Notes under the pieces: model-generated
What the model was told of the DNA's origin: nothing
What the model saw: the letters and a program-made list of their open reading frames with translations, nothing else
Databases searched by the model: none
In this document: positions 6,925 to 12,146 of the stretch, one piece after another
Numbering within the stretch: position 1 is the stretch's first letter
Layout of the letters: every line of letters starts with the position of its first letter
Origin: Phoronis ovalis
Lineage: Eukaryota > Phoronida > Phoronidae
Reading direction: 5' to 3'
Assembly: GCA_028565635.1 (NCBI GenBank)
Contig: JAOXYB010047436.1
Span: forward strand, 1 to 12,146
Length of the DNA: 12,146 nt
Made by a program: the position numbers and the translations under genes

Positions 6925-9900
6925 CTGTTAAAGTACAAATGGCACAAGAAGGCTAATTTATTATTTAGCAGACTAAATGTTTACTAAATGCAATCTTACC
7001 AAATATTGTAATCACATTTAGAGTGTATATATTTTACCTACACACACATACATACATATATTACATACATACATACACACACATACATCAGGATTCTGTT
7101 TATGAAATGTGTTACATTCAATCCAAAAACTGCATAAAATAACGATGCTGTATGGGTTTTATTGGGGATTGTGATGAATGTGATCCCATGGCTTGCATAA
7201 GAAAACACAAGAAATAAAAAATTTTAAAAAAATCATGCATAACTGTTTGGGCTATAACAAAGAAGGCTTATGCTGATTGTTCTATTTAAAATCCGAAGTT
7301 TGTTTTACTTAAGTGCCATTACTTATCTGCTATTTCTTTTCTGCTTCATTAAGTTACATCCATTAAAATGGCAAGTTAATAAATAAGTATTGGGAAAAAT
7401 AAACACTAGTCGAGAGCAGATAATTAACAGGAAAAAACATAGCAGATAAGTAACAGGGACAAAAACTAATTTCAAGTTTTAATCAGATTGGCTATTGGTT
7501 GTCTTTAAGCCATAAAAGGCAAAATTACCTGGCATATCACATGTCTGGTGACCTAGATAAGATTTATGTTTTTGTTTTTTACGCAACTCAAGAATTTGAC
7601 GACGATGAGCTGCACTTTGAACTCTCATTTGTCTTTGTATTTTTATCAATTCATGCCTGCAAAGAACATATATATACTTTAGCCTGATTGTTCATAATTC
7701 CAAGATGATACTGAATAATATAATCAATGTCTTTGTTCATATATATACCATTTGGAAAAATTTAAGTAATTCAGTATGAATACAATGTGAACTACTAAAT
7801 GTCACATAAAATGATATTTCCAAATTATTTTTACATTACTTTATAATATTTGTATTAGTTGCAGGAGTGTATAAATATATGTAATACATTACAATCAAAC
7901 AAAACACAAATAACAAACCTGTTAATAACTCTCTCTGCCCAGTGAGGGGCTGTGAAGTCATTGCCATCATTTTTGTGCAATTCCATTTTTTCTCTGGAAA
8001 TCAAATACAGATTGATATTTTGAATCCTGTACTGTGAAATAATTTACAGTATTTTCATACAGGCACTTTAAAATAAAAGAAAAGTTGACACTTTTGATGT
8101 TTTCCATGTTAAAATGACTTGTTTGTGTGCATAATATACAAAATATGCAATTACAAACAAAGCACAAAAGTGTCAAACTGTCTAATATATGAGTAACTAT
8201 ATTTTTTTTCAAAAGCATCAGGGAGGTAACTATTTTTTGTGGTTTCTAGCAATTACAAAGTTTGACAAGTTTCTGTTACTTTTTTAAAAGACATACCTAA
8301 TGTTATTTTTGCAATCAAACTAACTCTTGACTCTCTGTATAGCTCAACTTGGAACAGAATTAGCAAGTCAGGTTATTAAGCATAAAATTTAGGGCTGTTT
8401 ATTTCTATAAAAGTTTACACAGTAACCAGATGTAACAATATTATCTGTTATGGTACTCTAATGCTTATCAAATACTTCCAATCATATGACTGATAATATT
8501 GTATCTGGTTATAATATTCTCCAAGCCAAGTGTTAGTTTACTTACCCAGTAAAACCCTGATTATTCTTGTAGCGTTCAATTGCTTTTTGAAAAGCTATTT
8601 CAAGATCCTAAAATGCAATTTTTAATTTTAACGTTATGATGCTTATTTGCAGCAAAACAATGCCAGATAATAAACAAAAGTTCCTTATTGTTTAATGATA
8701 CTTAGGCATTTTTATACTGTATAAAACATGTTATGCCAAATCCTACATCAAATATATTTCTAAAAGATTTTATTATGCCAGATTAGACACTGCAGCACAT
8801 GCAGACATTGGCATTAATGGTAACTATAGTCTTACCTCATCAACTGGCCCTTGTACAGAATAGGGTCTTGCCAGTTCATCAGCACCTAAAGACAATTAAC
8901 ATCATCTGACAATTTTCAATCTAGCACAGATATATACGATATACATAATATAACATTTTTGCGTCAAAGTTCTTATGATGTGCCATTTTATTCTAACAAT
9001 TTCATATTATATAAATACTAATATTTGTCCTTAAACTAACAGTTCAATATTGAAAAAATGTTAAATTGAACAAATGATAAGTATGGAAACAAAAACTGTG
9101 TTTTCTTGCATATCTGAAAAATATCCAACTTTTGTCACTCTTTCTTAAAAGCGAAAGTATTTATTTATAACAACACAGACTTTTTAAAACTGGAAATGAA
9201 ACTCAATGAAACTGCTTTCAAGTTTAAAACAGTCAAGCAAAGCCATTTACCATCTGTAAAACTGAAATGATGATAATTGTATGAATTTGTATCTGCAGTA
9301 GCAGGTCGACTAAACAGAGAAGTTATGTCTTGTTCATTCAGCGATAAGTCACCAATCTCTTCAACATCAGGACTGTACCAGGTCTTCTTTCCAGTACTGT
9401 TCTTATATGACTGTAATAAAAAGAGTAAGCAAGCGGAGTAACTTGTATGCTTTCAATAAGGCTTTGAAATCAGGCAGTTTATATAACCATAGCTTGAGGA
9501 TTATCGGTAAATACTAAATACAGCTTGTCAATTTACTGATAAATTTATGTTTCATTTAATTAATATAAAAATTCACACCAACTTGATTATTTAATTCTAA
9601 CACTACTTGCAGATTCACAAGCAGTACAAATAACCAAACAAAGACTAAAATTATTAACAAATTACAAAATGCATGTTCGACCATTCAATAAATTTACCTT
9701 AATCAGCTCATTTGCTCCCACTTGATACCTTCCAGGTATTGGTGCATCCTTGTGCTTCCTGATGCCATGGTAGGGTATTGGGCTGTACCTGCCAACTTGT
9801 CCAGAAGAATCATGTGACACAATGGAGGATATCTCATCCATAAGACCTGAAAAACATACAACTTAATTGTAACTATTTGTATACAAGGCTGGAAATAAAT

Positions 9901-11496
9901 TGATGTTATTGCTATGACAATGGACAATTAAAACATATAGAACAAAATGCATTAATATCATTTATTATTGCACTACGACATTAGGAAATCCAAGTGGCAT
10001 CTTTGACAGTATATTTGATCAGTAGAAAATGCATTTTTGGTTAAACCGCAGTATCAAAAGCAATTCACTGAATATTCAAATTTGAGAATTTGGTCAGTTT
10101 GGCTGTTGCTAATTCCACTTTTTTAACAAAAATAGAATTCTTCACGGCTTGTACAAAACTATAAACTTAATTTAAAATTTAACAGTGTCTGTACTTTTGT
10201 TATTTAATAAATACATCTACAATACTCTAGCTATGCATGTTAGTAGTTCTGCCATCATTTGTATGCTAGGTTAACATGAGCCTTCAAATCCTTTTTTTTA
10301 AAAACAGGTCAAAATTAGAATTAGTTAAATTTAAGAAAGATCTCCAAATAATGTTTAGTTCATTTAATGTAAATAGCTTTAAATAGTGTGAATTGACTTT
10401 TTTAGTGCTTTAAAACAACTGAAATGCATTAGTAACAAAAGCAACTTAGCAAGGATTACTTATAAATAAAGCATAAACAACACAAATATCATCATTATCA
10501 ATTACAAAGGAAAGCTGCAGTGAAATTGTAAGTGAAATCACTCATCAACCTGTTCTACGTGTTCTAGTAACACTAGATCCTGGTTTATGTACTTGTACAT
10601 CAATACTAAAATACTTGTCTTCAGATCCTAACATGCTCTCTGGCCCTTTTAAAGAAAATTAAGAAGAAGAAAGATATAATAATTATTTATCAGAAGCAGG
10701 CATTTACGAAATACCATGTGCTCGCAGTATATATAGCCAGCTGCAACAGAAATGTCCAACAAAAAAGCCACAGTTTTTCACCCTTAAATTAACTATAATT
10801 ACATTAAGCATTATATACATACACATTTTACATACATACATACAAAACACATACACACACACACACACACACAAATACATGTATTTTATGCCAGTGACAA
10901 AAACTACAGCATCCTGCAATAAAAATTAAATCCAACTCTGGCAGATGGAGTGAGCAAATCAAACAAAACATTTTTGAAACTATGATGTTGTGCTGAATGA
11001 ACATAAAATCCAGTGCAGTGTACATCGGTGCTAGGTGCCTGTGCTGCAAATAAATGATATAAAACTACCATCATTATATTGTATAAAATCCTCATCAACT
11101 TCTTCCTCATTATGGGGATACTTCTTCCTAATGACAACACGATTCACTGCTTTCTGAAAAGCAGGAGGAGGAGATCCTAAAAATCATAAATTTCTATTTT
11201 TACAGAAACTTTGACTATTATATTAGAATAAGTTTGATTAACATGACAGAATCTCAATATGGGACCTGGTTCCTGGAGTCCACTAGAGAAATGTTACAAG
11301 GAATATTAGAAATGGAATTATTCTCATTTTATCGAGGAGCTTGATGTACCATTTAAACAGTTATAATTAAATACTATAATAACAATCTGTTACTATACTA
11401 ACATTAAAACAAGCATAGTAATAATGTACATAATAGTAGTTGTAATACCTTACCTGTACCAAAATCTTGGCCATCATCAACATCATATGTGTTAGC
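6713..11496 (-). CDS. 3' part of an unrecognised multi-exon gene, ten exons ending at 6713
   Basis: Joined minus-strand exons: 11454-11496, 11069-11176, 10550-10645, 9698-9846, 9251-9410, 8836-8885, 8546-8607, 7919-7993, 7529-7656 and 6713-6924. All nine introns between them have GT-AG ends and every junction keeps the frame, giving 1083 bases, or 360 residues plus a TAG stop. The first exon starts at a codon boundary after an acceptor, so the protein starts further right, outside the window. The product is hydrophilic, with no signal peptide or membrane segment in this part. It is rich in Tyr, Ser, Asp/Glu and Lys/Arg and has a basic segment (HELIKIQRQMRVQ, then RKKQKHK) late in the chain. 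I do not recognise a domain or family. Two further exons with matching phase lie to the left, so alternative C-termini are possible. Confidence 0.8.
6925..7528. other. Intron between exons i and j
   Basis: Contains an (ACAT)/(AC) microsatellite at 7040-7088 and a perfect 15-bp inverted repeat, ttacttatctgctat (7319-7333) against atagcagataagtaa (7439-7453). A related cagataattaacagg lies at 7418-7432. No additional exon is seen. Confidence 0.6.
7040..7088. repeat. (ACAT)n / (AC)n microsatellite
   Basis: Imperfect run of acat and acac units interrupted by tatatt; intronic. Confidence 0.85.
7529..7656 (-). CDS. Exon i of the minus-strand gene, basic helical segment
   Basis: 128 bp, acceptor tatgttctttgcag, donor gtaatttt. 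It encodes HELIKIQRQMRVQSAAHRRQ, then ILELRKKQKHKSY and a Gly/His/Cys-containing end. The Lys/Arg/Gln-rich, proline-free stretch of about 31 residues suggests a basic helix or short coiled coil. It ends in phase 1 (CCA G), the junction at which three alternative downstream exons compete. Confidence 0.85.
7919..7993 (-). CDS. Exon h of the minus-strand gene
   Basis: 75 bp, acceptor tatttgatttccag, donor gtttgtta. It encodes EKMELHKNDGNDFTAPHWAE, followed by RVIN. Phase 2 on both sides. A competing open frame covering 7967-8218 runs from intron into this exon and stops there, so it is not coding. Confidence 0.8.
7994..8545. other. Intron between exons g and h
   Basis: AT-rich; no repeat or exon of note. 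The long minus-strand open frame at 7967-8218 is not supported as coding. Confidence 0.6.
8546..8607 (-). CDS. Exon g of the minus-strand gene
   Basis: 62 bp, acceptor aattgcattttag, donor gtaagtaa (near-perfect). It encodes DLEIAFQKAIERYKNNQGFT, which could form a short amphipathic helix. Phase 0 in, phase 2 out. Confidence 0.8.
8836..8885 (-). CDS. Exon f of the minus-strand gene
   Basis: 50 bp, acceptor attgtctttag, donor gtaagact. It encodes ADELARPYSVQGPVDE after completing a Gly codon from exon e. It ends at a codon boundary. Confidence 0.8.
8886..9250. other. Intron between exons e and f
   Basis: AT-rich; I see nothing else in it. Confidence 0.6.
9251..9410 (-). CDS. Exon e of the minus-strand gene
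   Basis: 160 bp, acceptor tttttattacag, donor gtaaatgg. It encodes SYKNSTGKKTWYSPDVEEIG, then LSLNEQDITSLFSRPATA and a Tyr/His-rich end (SYNYHHFSFTD). Phase 0 in, phase 1 out. Confidence 0.85.
9698..9846 (-). CDS. Exon d of the minus-strand gene
   Basis: 149 bp, acceptor tgtttttcag, donor gtaaattt. It encodes LMDEISSIVSHDSSGQVGRY, followed by SPIPYHGIRKHKD and GRYQVGANELIK. It enters in phase 1 and leaves in phase 0. Another open frame over the same bases runs into a TGA before the donor and does not fit the neighbouring phases. Confidence 0.8.
9847..10549. other. Intron between exons c and d
   Basis: AT-rich; no exon, tandem repeat or recognised element found. Confidence 0.55.
10550..10645 (-). 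CDS. Exon c of the minus-strand gene
   Basis: 96 bp, acceptor tttctttaaaag, donor gttgatg (weaker than its neighbours). It encodes PESMLGSEDKYFSIDVQV, then a Ser/Thr/Arg-rich tail SSVTRTRRT. Phase 1 at both ends. Confidence 0.8.
10646..11068. other. Intron between exons b and c
   Basis: Holds the (ACAT)/(AC) microsatellite at 10815-10880. Minus-strand open frames here are driven by that repeat and are not coding. Confidence 0.6.
10815..10880. repeat. (ACAT)n then (AC)n microsatellite
   Basis: acat units at 10815-10850, then a clean AC run from about 10853 to 10872; intronic. Confidence 0.9.
11069..11176 (-). CDS. Exon b of the minus-strand gene
   Basis: 108 bp, entered in phase 1 after atttttag; the donor is gtagtt. 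It encodes SPPPAFQKAVNRVVIRKKYP, then an acidic stretch NEEEVDEDF. Its end (GAT G) joins exon c to make Asp-Gly. There is no stop in the chosen frame, and its length fits the phases on both sides. Confidence 0.8.
11454..11496 (-). CDS. Exon a of the minus-strand gene (most upstream one visible)
   Basis: 43 bp, phase 0 at its start; encodes ANTYDVDDGQDFGT plus one base. The acceptor is ctcttttacag and the donor is gtaaggt, both good matches to consensus. It is short and acidic. The preceding exon is not found in 11497-12146. Confidence 0.75.
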
Positions 11497-11777
11497 CTGT
11501 AAAAGAGAGATTGAACATGTTCTAGATATTTTATAACCATACCAGATAATATTCTTTATCATGTCAGAACATATGCTGAGAAACAGAAAGTGCAAGAAAG
11601 CAGATTAACTAGAATAATTTTGACAAAATTAAACCCAGTTAGTACACTAGGGAGAATTACTACACTAGACAAATTAGGAAATTTGCAGCCAAGAAACATG
11701 CAAAACACTTTTTAACAAGCAATAATTTGGAAAATCAAGGCAATCTCAGATGTGTTCCGCTTCACATTCACTATACT

Positions 11778-11994
11778 GGGGCTTTCCGTAACTACGCCCT
11801 CCCTAAAAAGCACCCCTTGGATGACTTTTCGGAAAACTTTCCCATAAGTCTTTACATGTTACTCCCAAAAAAAATATTACAATAACAACCAGAAAGTTGA
11901 GTATTTCTGGAAAATGTTGTGTTGTAGGAAACTAAATAAAAGAAACGTGTATCAATTACAATAGTTCACCCAGGGCGTAGTTCCAGAAAACTCC
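11778..11994. mobile_element. Candidate MITE-like element with about 26-bp terminal inverted repeats
   Basis: The left end, ggggctttccgtaactacgccctccc (11778-11803), matches the reverse complement of the right end (11969-11994) at about 19 of 26 positions, including a perfect aactacgccct core. The 217-bp length and non-coding interior fit a small non-autonomous DNA transposon. No clear target-site duplication is visible, so the exact ends and superfamily are open. Confidence 0.45.
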
Positions 11995-12049
11995 GATATA
12001 ATACCTGATGCTTGTGGGTATAACATGACTTATATATGCTACATATCTT

Positions 12050-12109
12050 TGTGTGTGTGTTGTACGTATGTGTGTGTGTGTGTGGGTGTGTGTGTGTGGG
12101 TGGGTGTGC
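12050..12109. repeat. (GT)n microsatellite with GGGT interruptions
   Basis: Run of gtgtgt with tgtacgtatg and gggtg interruptions. Confidence 0.9.
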
Positions 12110-12146
12110 TTATATGTTATATATTCCAAACTAACTTGGAAATTAA

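Larger units (their letters stand above)
11497..12146. other. Upstream intron of the minus-strand gene
   Basis: No exon ending in phase 0 with a good donor was found, so the preceding exon is probably beyond the right edge. It contains a candidate inverted-repeat element (11778-11994) and a (GT)n microsatellite. Confidence 0.5.

Noticed and set aside
7499-7687. Plus-strand 62-codon open frame
   Set aside because: It is the antisense shadow of exon i, whose minus-strand frame has matching splice sites.
7967-8218. Minus-strand 83-codon open frame
   Set aside because: It begins in intron, is rich in Cys/Phe/Ile of no pattern, and ends inside exon h in the wrong frame.
9703-9927. Minus-strand open frame with a methionine start overlapping exon d
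   Set aside because: It stops before the exon donor and its phase fits neither neighbour. The chosen frame of exon d joins both sides cleanly.
10704-11140. Three overlapping minus-strand open frames with Cys/Val-rich runs
   Set aside because: The runs come from reading the (AC)n microsatellite; the only supported coding bases nearby are exon b in another frame.
11999-12040. Possible upstream exon of the minus-strand gene ending before a gtatta donor
   Set aside because: There is no good acceptor and the reading is only a few codons long; not supportable.

Overview
The window comes from an animal nuclear genome, most likely an invertebrate. Coding sequence is split into short exons (43 to about 210 bp) bounded by GT-AG splice sites, the introns are AT-rich with (AC)n and (ACAT)n microsatellites, and there are eukaryotic repeats including a Penelope-like retroelement. 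A marine invertebrate such as a mollusc is my guess from the general look of the repeats and introns; nothing here proves it. There are no bacterial genes, operons, tRNAs or rRNAs.

Left part (1-2450): a degenerate tandem array of a roughly 315-375 bp unit with some shortened units. It is non-coding and rich in AAGGTCA/TGACCT motifs. Its first and last units carry the same extra segment, which ends in a hairpin. At 2820-3475 lies a 5'-truncated, decayed Penelope-like element: a C-terminal GIY-YIG endonuclease remnant, a downstream pLTR-like arm, and an inverted copy of that arm on the left. Both arms carry a hammerhead-ribozyme-like core. A perfect 12-bp direct repeat flanking it may be the target-site duplication.

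Right part (3763-11496, minus strand): the 3' part of one multi-exon gene whose 5' exons lie beyond the right edge. Nine exons (11454-11496 down to 7529-7656) join in one uninterrupted frame with matching splice phases, giving 290 codons plus one base. Three different downstream exons (6713-6924, 5482-5642, 3767-3974) all begin with the phase needed to follow the ninth exon. Two of them are clear duplicates of the same terminal exon, including 3' UTR and poly(A) signal; the middle one is a hybrid of the other two. The gene could therefore make proteins with alternative C-termini. I do not recognise the protein; it is hydrophilic, with a basic, possibly helical segment near its C-terminus.

The rest is intron or flanking sequence with microsatellites, a candidate small inverted-repeat (MITE-like) element at 11778-11994, short palindromes and an A-rich block. 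I found no convincing new biological system. The points most worth following are the duplicated/hybrid terminal exons and the Penelope-like copy with paired hammerhead-like motifs.
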